The notes beneath the pieces are model-generated. The model was not told the origin of the DNA and made no database searches. It was given only the letters and a program-made list of their open reading frames with translations. This document shows positions 1 through 6,177 of a DNA stretch of 6,216 nucleotides, piece by piece. The position numbers were made by a program, and so were the translations under genes. The stretch comes from Candidatus Margulisiibacteriota bacterium. GTDB lineage: Bacteria; Margulisbacteria; WOR-1; O2-12-FULL-45-9. Numbering within the stretch: the stretch's first letter is position 1; each line of letters begins with the position of its first letter. Where the stretch lies: the NCBI GenBank assembly GCA_018814265.1, contig JAHIZU010000175.1, forward strand, positions 1-6,216, written 5' to 3'.

Positions 1-388
1 CGATGGCCCAGATCCCCTTGCGCGGATATTCGATCAGGCAGGCCCGGCGGTATTCGTCAGTGGTCTTTTGCATAAAGAGCACGTCATTGATCTGCTTGAC
101 CGCTGAGTAGATGCTTTTAACGATCGGCACGCGGTAAAGTATCTCTTCGCCCAGTTTAAAGATCGAAGCGCCGATGATATAGGTGGCGAAAAAACCAACG
201 AAAAAGATCAAAAGAATGATAGCGATCAAGCCCAGTCCAGGGACGTGCCGGCCGATAATTATGGTCACGGCCTGGCCCAGGATACCATCAAGGAAATTGA
301 ACATGGTCATCAGCAGCCAGACAGTAACTATCAGGGGCAAAAGCGTGATCAGGCCGCGTAGAAAATATGAACTAATCTTTTGCCACAT
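1..388 (-). CDS. DUF502 family membrane protein (partial, C-terminus outside window)
   Basis: The first 129 codons are present; the C-terminus is cut by the left window edge. The protein matches the DUF502 family from recognisable family wording: an N-terminal RGLITLLPLIVTVWLL membrane segment (about residues 11-33), a second membrane segment starting PGLGLIAIILLIFFVG (about 50-73), then the conserved stretches RVPIVKSIYSAVKQ (86-99) and IEYPRKGIW (119-127). Two hydrophobic helices followed by a soluble domain suggest an inner-membrane protein. The start at 388 is supported by a perfect AGGAGG six bases upstream (395-400) and by a promoter further upstream. The family has no well-established biochemical role, so none is assigned. 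It is divergent from the small RAM gene at 495. Family assignment is by recall of conserved motifs, not by a search. Confidence 0.88.
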   Translation of the reverse strand, partial: MWQKISSYFLRGLITLLPLIVTVWLLMTMFNFLDGILGQAVTIIIGRHVPGLGLIAIILLIFFVGFFATYIIGASIFKLGEEILYRVPIVKSIYSAVKQINDVLFMQKTTDEYRRACLIEYPRKGIWAI

Positions 389-394
389 TATATT

Positions 395-400
395 CCTCCT
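395..400 (-). promoter_or_regulatory. Ribosome binding site of the DUF502 gene
   Basis: The minus strand reads AGGAGG here, with a 6-nt spacer to the ATG at 388. This perfect Shine-Dalgarno fixes the start codon of the DUF502 gene. Confidence 0.85.
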
Positions 401-417
401 GAGACATGATTTTGGTG

Positions 418-446
418 ATTATAGCACCCGAATTTGCTTTTTTCAA
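418..446 (-). promoter_or_regulatory. Sigma70-type promoter for the DUF502 gene
   Basis: On the minus strand there is a TTGAAA -35 box (441-446), a 17-nt spacer and a perfect TATAAT -10 box (418-423). Transcription would start near 411, giving a leader of about 20 nt that carries the AGGAGG site. The match to the sigma70 consensus and the correct placement make this one of the best promoter candidates in the window. It is inferred from sequence only. Confidence 0.75.
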
Positions 447-463
447 CCGGCATATGATATACT
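434..463 (+). promoter_or_regulatory. Sigma70-type promoter for the RAM-domain gene
   Basis: On the plus strand a TTGCTT -35 box (434-439) is followed by an 18-nt spacer and a TATACT -10 box (458-463). Transcription would start near 470, about 25 nt before the ATG at 495. The -35 box sits next to the -35 box of the opposite promoter (441-446), so the two polymerases could hardly occupy the region together. Confidence 0.65.
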
Positions 464-480
464 CTCTCCCAACTATAAAC

Positions 481-486
481 AGGAGG
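481..486 (+). promoter_or_regulatory. Ribosome binding site that decides the RAM gene start
   Basis: AGGAGG lies 8 nt before ATG 495. The reading frame is open upstream as far as an ATG at 183, but only the 495 start has this site, lies behind the promoter, and gives a protein beginning exactly at the conserved domain. Confidence 0.85.
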
Positions 487-494
487 TGTTCGAG

Positions 495-731
495 ATGACC
501 AGCGCCTATATTTTAATCGAGTCCTTACCTGGAAAAGCGATTGAGCTGACCAATGTTATCAAAGGGATCTCGGGAGTGAAAACTGTCCACCTGGTGACCG
601 GCCCTTATGATGTTATTGCCTTTGTGGAAGCGCCAGATCTAAAGATCCTTGGTGAAATGATCGTCAAAAAGATCCAGGCTTCTGGCTGTGTGGCCAGGAC
701 CCTGACCTGTATCACTGTCGAGCAGTCGTAG
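495..731 (+). CDS. Stand-alone Lrp/AsnC ligand-binding (RAM) domain protein
   Basis: This 78-residue protein consists only of the Lrp/AsnC C-terminal ligand-binding domain (RAM, an alpha/beta sandwich). It begins with the typical first strand AYILIES (residues 4-10), continues with a PGK turn and helix, then [20 protein letters not shown] (27-46, with the hallmark GPYD at 36-39), a helix LGEMIVKKI, and ends with ARTLTCITV (67-75). There is no helix-turn-helix, so it cannot bind DNA in the usual Lrp way. Family members form dimers or higher oligomers and can bind amino acids at subunit interfaces; stand-alone versions are common but poorly understood. It has its own promoter and strong ribosome site. 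Its last 20 bp overlap the 3' end of leuA on the other strand. A role as an amino-acid sensor is inference. Confidence 0.9.
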   Translation: MTSAYILIESLPGKAIELTNVIKGISGVKTVHLVTGPYDVIAFVEAPDLKILGEMIVKKIQASGCVARTLTCITVEQS

Positions 732-2238
732 CGTAGAGCAGGCGGTTGATCGCTGCCAGATAGGCCTTGGCTGAGGCGATGATGATGTCTGTGTCAGCCC
801 CGTGGCCGACATAAATCTTATTTTTATCTTTAATCCTCACAGTGACTTCTCCCAGTGCGTCGGTGCCGCCGGTTATTGCCTGGATCGAATAATCAACCAG
901 GCTGGCTTTAACCTTGGTTAGCTGCTTGATCGCGGAGTAAACTGCGTCAACCGGGCCGGCGCCATTGGCCGTCTTTTTAATTTCCTTGCCTTTATAGGTC
1001 AGCACAACTTTGGCTTCTGGCTTGAGCTTCATGCCTGACTTGAACTCAATGTTCACGATCTTATAGTCTTCCGGCACAACGTAGATCTCTTCAGCCACGA
1101 TTGTCTCAAGGTCACGTTCGCCGACTTCTTTCTTCTTATCCGCAATTTCCAGGAATCGTTGATAGGCTTTTTCCAGCGCGTCCTTATCCAGCTCGTAGCC
1201 CAGGTCTTTGAGTTTTTTAGCGAGCGCGTGCCGTCCGGAATGTTTACCCATAACGATCTTTGACTCTGTCAGGCCAATATCCTTGGGATGCATGATCTCG
1301 TAAGTTTCCCGGGCCCGGAGCACGCCATGCTGGTGGATCCCGGCTTCGTGCGCAAAAGCATTGGCACCGACTATGGCTTTGTTGGGTTGAACCATCATGC
1401 CCGTGAGGTTGGAGACCAGTCTGCTGGCCTTATAGATCTCCTGGGTATTGATCTTTGTCTCGCAGCCAAAGAAATCTTTTCTGGTCTTAAGGTTCATAAC
1501 GATCTCTTCCAGCGAAGCGTTGCCAGCGCGTTCGCCAATGCCGTTGATGGTGCATTCTACCTGGTCTGCGCCAGCTTTGACCGCGGCCAGGGAATTGGCA
1601 ACAGCCAGTCCCAGGTCATTGTGAACGTGGACGCTGATAACCGCTTTCTTGGCCTTGATCTGCGGCACATTTTTAATTATGTTCTCGATCAGTTGGCCGA
1701 ACTCCCAGGGAGAGGTATAACCAACTGTATCTGGAACGTTAACCGTCGAAGCGCCAGCGTCAATTACTGCGCCAATTATTTTATAAAGGAATTCCGGGTC
1801 AGAGCGTCCCGCGTCTTCTGGAGAGAATTCAATATCCGGGCAGAGGGAGCGGGCGTATTTGACCATGTCAACAGCGATCTTAAGCACCTGCTCGGGTTTC
1901 ATGCTGAGCTTCTTTTCCATGTGAATGGGAGAAGTGGCAATAAAAGTGTGGATCCTGGGCCGGTCGCAGTATTGAACCGCTTCCCAGGCGCGCGCGATAT
2001 CTTCTTTTTTAGTCCGAGCAAGTGAGCATATCTGCGGTCCTTTGACAGTTTGGGCAATGGCCTTGATCGCGTCAAAGTCGCCTTGAGAAGCGATCGCAAA
2101 ACCAGCCTCGATCACATCAACATTGAGTTTAGCCAGCTGCCTGGCGATCTCAAGTTTTTCCTCAGGGTTCAGTGAAGCCCCGGGGCACTGTTCGCCGTCT
2201 CTAAGTGTTGTATCGAATATTTTAATAGTTCTGGTCAT
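712..2238 (-). CDS. leuA: 2-isopropylmalate synthase
   Basis: LeuA condenses acetyl-CoA with 2-oxoisovalerate to give 2-isopropylmalate, the first committed step of leucine synthesis, in the cytosol. The 508-residue length is normal for the bacterial enzyme. The TIM-barrel domain starts with [13 protein letters not shown] (8-20; catalytic Arg13 and metal ligand Asp14). It continues with the metal-binding [13 protein letters not shown] (204-216; His204, His206), the signature [14 protein letters not shown] (232-245) and [10 protein letters not shown] (297-306). The C-terminal LeuA dimer/regulatory domain (about 390-505) includes [22 protein letters not shown] and [22 protein letters not shown]; in characterised LeuA this domain binds leucine for feedback inhibition. 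Homocitrate and citramalate synthases are relatives, but the full pattern favours LeuA. ATG 2238 is the first start after an in-frame TGA nine bases upstream, although no Shine-Dalgarno is visible. The 3' end overlaps the convergent RAM gene. Confidence 0.95.
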   Translation of the reverse strand: MTRTIKIFDTTLRDGEQCPGASLNPEEKLEIARQLAKLNVDVIEAGFAIASQGDFDAIKAIAQTVKGPQICSLARTKKEDIARAWEAVQYCDRPRIHTFIATSPIHMEKKLSMKPEQVLKIAVDMVKYARSLCPDIEFSPEDAGRSDPEFLYKIIGAVIDAGASTVNVPDTVGYTSPWEFGQLIENIIKNVPQIKAKKAVISVHVHNDLGLAVANSLAAVKAGADQVECTINGIGERAGNASLEEIVMNLKTRKDFFGCETKINTQEIYKASRLVSNLTGMMVQPNKAIVGANAFAHEAGIHQHGVLRARETYEIMHPKDIGLTESKIVMGKHSGRHALAKKLKDLGYELDKDALEKAYQRFLEIADKKKEVGERDLETIVAEEIYVVPEDYKIVNIEFKSGMKLKPEAKVVLTYKGKEIKKTANGAGPVDAVYSAIKQLTKVKASLVDYSIQAITGGTDALGEVTVRIKDKNKIYVGHGADTDIIIASAKAYLAAINRLLYATTARQ

Positions 2239-2245
2239 AATAATT

Positions 2246-2275
2246 CACTAAGTGAGGACTTATTGTAACACTAAG
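2246..2275. repeat. CACTAAG direct repeats flanking the leuA -10 box
   Basis: The heptamer CACTAAG occurs at 2246-2252 and again at 2269-2275, with starts 23 bp apart (about two helical turns) and the candidate leuA -10 box between them. The first copy also forms a small palindrome, TCACT-A-AGTGA (2245-2255), at the predicted transcription start. The pair could be an operator, but seven matching bases may also arise by chance. Confidence 0.35.
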
Positions 2276-2291
2276 CGGGTTTGAATTTCAA
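2262..2291 (-). promoter_or_regulatory. Likely promoter of leuA
   Basis: In the 56-bp gap between pmbA and leuA the minus strand carries TTGAAA (2286-2291), an 18-nt spacer and TACAAT (2262-2267). The predicted start near 2255 leaves a leader of only about 17 nt, too short for a T-box, leader peptide or riboswitch. The -35 box lies between the pmbA stop codon and leuA, so leuA could be transcribed separately from the upstream operon. Confidence 0.55.
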
Positions 2292-2294
2292 TCG

Positions 2295-3638
2295 CTAGCT
2301 TCCGCTGACCGTCATATCGTGGATCAAGAGAGTGGGAGAGCCCACATCTTCAATAAACTTGAGATCAGAGCCAACTGCCTCAACCTGCTTTAACATCTCG
2401 ATCAAATTGCCGGAAATGGTAATTCCGCGCACTGGATAAGTCTTCTGGCCGTTTTCAATCATAATTCCTGCCGCGCCAACAGAAAAATTACCGGAGATCG
2501 GGTTAACTGTGTGCATGCCCATGACCCGGGTAACATATAAGCCTTTTTTCAATGATTTAATTATTTTGTCTGGATGATCTTTGCCAGCCGGAATATACAA
2601 GTTTGTTGTGCCGATCCCCGGCAAACCCTTAAAAGAGCCGCGCACCGCGTTGCCCGTCGAATTTACCTGGCCTTTGTTGGCAGCGTAAGTGTTATAGAGA
2701 AAAGTCAGCAGCTTGCCGTCGGCAATAAGTTTTTTTTCTTGCGTTGGCACGCCTTCGCCATCAAACGGGGCGGTTGATAAACCGTTCTCCAGCCGGCCGT
2801 TATCAATTACGGTTAAAACATTTGCCCCGACCAGCTGGCCAAGCTTGTCAGCGAACATGGACTTGCCTTTTTGCACCGCGTCAGCTGATAGGGCAGCGAC
2901 CAGGGCGGATAAAATATCCGTGCCAACATGCGGGGCAATGACCAGCGCTAGCTTTTGGCTCTTGAGCGATTTAGCGCCTAAGAGTTCAGTTGCCCGCTGC
3001 GCTGCTTCCTGTCCCACAGTTTCAGGATCAAAATCAGCCAGCTTTTTAACAAAGCTTAAGCCAAAGCCGGCTTCCATGCCGTGGTCATGGCCGGCGATCA
3101 TCTGGGCAAAGCCGCCGCAGAGATTGCTCTTATATTTGGCATCGACGCCGTTAGAGTTAACGACCCAGACTTCGCCTTCACCTTCGCTAAATTGGACTCT
3201 TTCTGTTTTCTTAACTCTCTGGTCAGCCTGGTAAGCGCTTTCTTCCATCTGCAGGGCCAGTTGAATTTTTTCCTTGATCAAAGTTTTCCCAATAGTTGGA
3301 TCAAACAGATCAAGCCCCTGCACTACGGCACTACTAACTACGGTACTACGTGGTAAAGAATGGAACTCATCCGCCTCAGAACTCTGGGCGTTATTGATTG
3401 CTTGGTCGATAGTATCTGCAAGCACGGCTTCATCGAATTCAGATGTGTAAGCAAAGCCAAGTTTTTTGTTTTTTATTACGCGAATGCCGCAACCGATGTC
3501 AGCGATCTCTTTGATTGTTTCGATTTTTCCATCCAGGACATCAATGGACAGCGATCGGTTTGAGGATAAATAAACCTCGGCTTGATCAACAGCTTTGGCC
3601 TGAATTTTTTTTAGAATTTCTTTTGGATCGATCTTCAT
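2295..3638 (-). CDS. pmbA: TldE/PmbA family protein (TldD-TldE protease partner subunit)
   Basis: The 447-residue length and motifs fit the TldE/PmbA branch of the TldD/PmbA family. In the characterised E. coli system TldD and TldE form a heterodimeric zinc protease that degrades unfolded peptides and matures microcin B17; TldD carries the metal-binding HExxxH motif and TldE does not. This protein has no HExxxH, consistent with TldE. Visible family landmarks are [18 protein letters not shown] (51-68), [11 protein letters not shown] (292-302) with [14 protein letters not shown] (307-320), and [19 protein letters not shown] (379-397) followed by [12 protein letters not shown] (401-412). ATG 3638 overlaps the pta stop in an ATGA junction, implying translational coupling. 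No TldD gene is in the window. Residues 98-107 are encoded by a small tandem duplication. Confidence 0.9.
   Translation of the reverse strand: MKIDPKEILKKIQAKAVDQAEVYLSSNRSLSIDVLDGKIETIKEIADIGCGIRVIKNKKLGFAYTSEFDEAVLADTIDQAINNAQSSEADEFHSLPRSTVVSSAVVQGLDLFDPTIGKTLIKEKIQLALQMEESAYQADQRVKKTERVQFSEGEGEVWVVNSNGVDAKYKSNLCGGFAQMIAGHDHGMEAGFGLSFVKKLADFDPETVGQEAAQRATELLGAKSLKSQKLALVIAPHVGTDILSALVAALSADAVQKGKSMFADKLGQLVGANVLTVIDNGRLENGLSTAPFDGEGVPTQEKKLIADGKLLTFLYNTYAANKGQVNSTGNAVRGSFKGLPGIGTTNLYIPAGKDHPDKIIKSLKKGLYVTRVMGMHTVNPISGNFSVGAAGIMIENGQKTYPVRGITISGNLIEMLKQVEAVGSDLKFIEDVGSPTLLIHDMTVSGS
3322..3349. repeat. 15-bp imperfect tandem duplication inside pmbA
   Basis: ACTACGGCACTAC (3322-3334) and ACTACGGTACTAC (3337-3349) differ at one of 13 bases and are offset by exactly 15 bp, keeping frame. 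Within 28 bp the word ACTAC appears four times. On the coding strand it encodes the Ser/Val-rich stretch [10 protein letters not shown], in the loop between the N-terminal region and the [10 protein letters not shown] segment. Confidence 0.8.
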
Positions 3639-4630
3639 TGCGCCTGAACCGCGGTGATCGCCACCACATTGACAATGTCGTCGATAGAGCAGCCGCGCGA
3701 CAGGTCATTGACCGGCTTGGCCACACCCTGGAAGATCGGGCCAAAGGCGTGGGCATGCGCTAAGCGCTCGGTGAGTTTATAGCCAATATTGCCGGCGTCC
3801 AGATCAGGAAAGATCAGCACATTGGCATAGCCAGCAACCGGGCTTCTGGGAGCTTTGCGCTGGGCGACCTTGGATACCAGCGCCGCGTCAAGCTGCAGCT
3901 CGCCGTCGATCGCCAGATCCGGCCGCTTTTGCTGAGCCAGCTCTGTTGCCTTAACAACTTTGTCCACATCTGGATGAACAGCTGAGGTTTTGGTAGAAAA
4001 AGACAGCATGGCAACTCTGGGCTCTTTGTTGATCAATTTCTTATATGACTCGGCGGTCTGGATGGCGATATCTGACAGCTGTTCGGAAGTAGGATTGGGG
4101 ACCACGCCGCAATCGGCAAACAGGAGAATGCCGTCTTCGACAAAAGTCCTTTCATCCAGGAGCATGACAAAGAAGCTTGAGATGATCGATTGGCCTGGCG
4201 CTTTGCCAATGCAGTTCACTGTGGCCAGTATTGTATCAGCTGTAAAATGGGTCGCGCCGGAGACCATGCCGTCAGCCTCGCCCTGGGATACCATCATAGC
4301 GGCAAAGTAGGGATAGTCGTCCATCAATAAATTCCTGGCTTTTTCAATGGTCATGCCTTTGTGAGCGCGGGTATCTTTTAGTATCTGGGTGTATTTATCC
4401 AGTTTGGGATGCTGGCGGGGCGTTATGATCCTGGCTCCGGAAATATCAATATCGTTTTCAGCGGCGGTTTTTGTGATCTCAGCTTCATTGCCGACCAGGA
4501 TAATGCTGGCCAGTTTGCTTTTGTTGATCATTTCCGCTGCCTTAAGCACCCGGATATCAGAGGCTTCCGGCAGGGCGATGGTCTTATTCAGCCTTTTTGC
4601 TTTGTGCCAAATTTCGTGTATGAAATCCAT
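3635..4630 (-). CDS. pta: Phosphate acetyltransferase
   Basis: Pta interconverts acetyl-CoA plus phosphate with acetyl-phosphate plus CoA, in the cytosol; paired with acetate kinase it yields ATP and acetate or activates acetate. The 331 residues match the short, single-domain Pta without the N-terminal regulatory extension of the E. coli enzyme. Motifs seen are [14 protein letters not shown] (19-32), [16 protein letters not shown] (113-128), [11 protein letters not shown] (171-181), [15 protein letters not shown] (208-222), [18 protein letters not shown] (269-286) and the C-terminal [26 protein letters not shown], whose Ser311-Arg312 correspond to catalytic-site residues in the archaeal Pta. 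Phosphate butyryltransferase is related, but these motifs favour Pta. The start lies 12 nt after the exonuclease stop; AGGA overlapping that TAG stop may serve as ribosome site. The TGA stop overlaps the pmbA start. No acetate kinase gene is in the window. Confidence 0.95.
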   Translation of the reverse strand: MDFIHEIWHKAKRLNKTIALPEASDIRVLKAAEMINKSKLASIILVGNEAEITKTAAENDIDISGARIITPRQHPKLDKYTQILKDTRAHKGMTIEKARNLLMDDYPYFAAMMVSQGEADGMVSGATHFTADTILATVNCIGKAPGQSIISSFFVMLLDERTFVEDGILLFADCGVVPNPTSEQLSDIAIQTAESYKKLINKEPRVAMLSFSTKTSAVHPDVDKVVKATELAQQKRPDLAIDGELQLDAALVSKVAQRKAPRSPVAGYANVLIFPDLDAGNIGYKLTERLAHAHAFGPIFQGVAKPVNDLSRGCSIDDIVNVVAITAVQAQ

Positions 4631-4642
4631 GCTGTTTTTATC

Positions 4643-5290
4643 CTACATCCGGGAGAGTAAAACGTCAAGTTCCCGCTGGCTGTTGATCATTTTCTCCGAA
4701 AGCAGCGGCAGGAATTTTGTCCAGACCTGGAAGGTCAATTCAACATCACCCATGGCTCGATGGCGGTTAGCGACTTTTAAGCCAAAGTGTTGCGCTACCG
4801 TGTGCAATTTGTGATTGGCCAGTTCGGGCAAAAGATGGCGGGCGAGTTTGACCGTGCAGATCACACTATTGTTGATCGCGGGCTGGTTGGTGCGGCGCAG
4901 CATTTCCCTGATAAAAGAAATATCAAAAACAGCGTTATGGGCGATCAGGGGCATTTGGCCAACGAATTGAATGAACTTGGGCAGGACTTGCTCAACAGCC
5001 GGGCTGTCTTTGACCATTTCATCATCAATACTGGTGAGGCGCGTGATCTCAGCGGAGATAGGGGCCCTGGGCTTGATCAGGGAGCTGAACATGTCGGTGA
5101 CTTCGGAGCCTTTGACCTTTAAAGCCCCGATCTCGGTGATCTCGTTGATCGTTGGCTCAAGTCCGGTGGTCTCAAGATCAAAGACTACGCACTCAAGTTT
5201 ATCAATGGTGTCGCCGCGGGCGCGGGCGAGGAACCTGTATTCTTTTTCCAGTTCTTTGTACTGCTCGTCTTTTAGCAGGTCAGCGATCAT
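4643..5290 (-). CDS. DnaQ-like DEDDh 3'-5' exonuclease
   Basis: The 215-residue protein is an RNase T/DnaQ-superfamily exonuclease. All catalytic residues of the DEDDh type are visible: Exo I FDLETTG (Asp38, Glu40), Exo II AHNAVFDISF (Asp123) and Exo III HRAMGD (His177, Asp182). These bind two metal ions and hydrolyse nucleotides from 3' ends. The closest well-known relatives are the DNA polymerase III epsilon subunit and the PolC-type exonuclease domain; whether this protein proofreads, repairs DNA or trims RNA cannot be told from the sequence. A charged, probably helical segment of about 32 residues precedes the domain and about 20 residues follow it. The start at 5290 overlaps the DUF362 stop codon in an ATGA junction; only a weak, A-rich ribosome site precedes it, in line with coupled translation. 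Confidence 0.92.
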   Translation of the reverse strand: MIADLLKDEQYKELEKEYRFLARARGDTIDKLECVVFDLETTGLEPTINEITEIGALKVKGSEVTDMFSSLIKPRAPISAEITRLTSIDDEMVKDSPAVEQVLPKFIQFVGQMPLIAHNAVFDISFIREMLRRTNQPAINNSVICTVKLARHLLPELANHKLHTVAQHFGLKVANRHRAMGDVELTFQVWTKFLPLLSEKMINSQRELDVLLSRM

Positions 5291-6171
5291 ATTTCTTTGA
5301 GTTCATACTTTCTAAAACCCAGGCCGATCTTTTCAGCGTGTTTTAATTGTACGCTCCAATCAACATTCGGCCAGAGTTCTCTGAATTTATCGTTTGATTT
5401 AATTCGACCGTCTGTTTTATTTACCATATCAACGCATGCCTGGTCAAGTGCGACTGGATCAAAAGAGGCCAGGATACCGACGTCAGGAATAATTGGTTCC
5501 GAGTTAAAATCATAGCAGTCGCAATTCTCTGAAACATCGGTGATGAAGTTGATGTAAGCGGTTTTGTTTTTGAGTTTAGTGGCAACGCCAGCTGCATACT
5601 CTGCCATTTTTTCCTGGACTGAATCAGAAGAACCGACCCAGCATGATTCAATGTTCTCTTTTTTACGGCAGTTTGGTTTTGCTTTGCAGTTGTCGCAATC
5701 CGAATGTTGTTCCAGTTTGTCCGCGCGGGAAGCCAATCCCATTCCGAGATTTTTTATCGCGCCGCCAAAACCGGTCAATTCATGGCCTTTAAAATGGCTG
5801 ATAGCGATCAGCGCGTCAGTTTTGACCACATGATCAAGCCCGTCGAGCCCATCAGCAATCAAAACATGAGCCCCGGTTTTGCCGGCAGTGTAGCCGTGGT
5901 CAAAGGCGGTCTGGAGGTGGTCCAGGGTGTTGCTGCGCGAACCTTTATATAATGTGTTGGAGTCCAGCCAAAAGGGTTTGGCTTTTAATGCTTTGACTTT
6001 TTTAACAACAGGTTTGGCGCGATCTGATTTTACGTACGCATTGTTCCCGCGCTCGCCAAAATGGATCTTAAGCGCGACAAAGTCATCTTTGGCGATATTT
6101 TTTCCAAGTTGAGCCGCGTCAAACAGCTTAGCAACCTGGTCTGGGTCCTTGGTGAAGAAAACTTGTGACAT
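5287..6171 (-). CDS. DUF362 domain protein, possible Fe-S protein with reduced cysteine loop
   Basis: The 294-residue protein matches the DUF362 family: VALKIHFGERGN (32-43), the ISHFKGHELTGFGGAIKNLGMGLASRADKL region (124-153), and NFITDVSENCDC (208-219) followed by PIIPDVGILASFDPVALDQACVDMVN (226-251). As I recall the family, many members carry a ferredoxin-like 4Fe-4S insertion after the GMG...KL segment. Here that place holds a short loop with Cys159, Cys162, Cys168 and Cys177 (CX2CX5CX8C), which could still bind a metal or Fe-S cluster. A second cysteine pair is at 217 and 219. The biochemical role of the family is not established, so no reaction is given. There is no signal peptide or membrane segment, suggesting a cytosolic protein. 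It is the first complete gene of the operon; no clear Shine-Dalgarno precedes ATG 6171, only an A-run. Confidence 0.85.
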   Translation of the reverse strand: MSQVFFTKDPDQVAKLFDAAQLGKNIAKDDFVALKIHFGERGNNAYVKSDRAKPVVKKVKALKAKPFWLDSNTLYKGSRSNTLDHLQTAFDHGYTAGKTGAHVLIADGLDGLDHVVKTDALIAISHFKGHELTGFGGAIKNLGMGLASRADKLEQHSDCDNCKAKPNCRKKENIESCWVGSSDSVQEKMAEYAAGVATKLKNKTAYINFITDVSENCDCYDFNSEPIIPDVGILASFDPVALDQACVDMVNKTDGRIKSNDKFRELWPNVDWSVQLKHAEKIGLGFRKYELKEI

Positions 6172-6177
6172 TTTTTT

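Noticed and set aside
183..494. Upstream extension of the RAM gene frame to an ATG at 183
   Set aside because: It is antisense to the DUF502 gene, runs through both promoters, encodes low-complexity basic sequence, and the AGGAGG site and domain start both point to ATG 495.
666..697. Possible leuA terminator: stem CTGGC (682-686)/GCCAG (693-697) followed on the minus strand by a run of five T (666-670)
   Set aside because: The stem has only five pairs and the T-run is 11 nt away from it, too far for an intrinsic terminator; it also lies inside the RAM coding sequence.
742..758. Weak hairpin GGCGG...GCTGCC after the RAM stop codon
   Set aside because: It has a short stem with a wobble pair and no T-run follows on the plus strand.
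1288..2025. 245-codon open frame on the plus strand inside leuA
   Set aside because: It lies fully antisense to well-conserved LeuA coding sequence, shows no family motif and has no ribosome site that I can see; it is a shadow frame.
2239..2294. T-box, leader peptide or riboswitch upstream of leuA
   Set aside because: The whole gap is 56 bp and the predicted leader is about 17 nt, too short for any of these.
2713..3234. 173-codon open frame on the plus strand inside pmbA
   Set aside because: It is antisense to conserved TldE motifs, and its Ser/Pro/Ala-rich composition is typical of a shadow of the coding strand.
4389..4814. 141-codon plus-strand frame across the pta/exonuclease junction
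   Set aside because: It is antisense to two clear genes, and its Ser/Leu-rich composition reflects the opposite strand.
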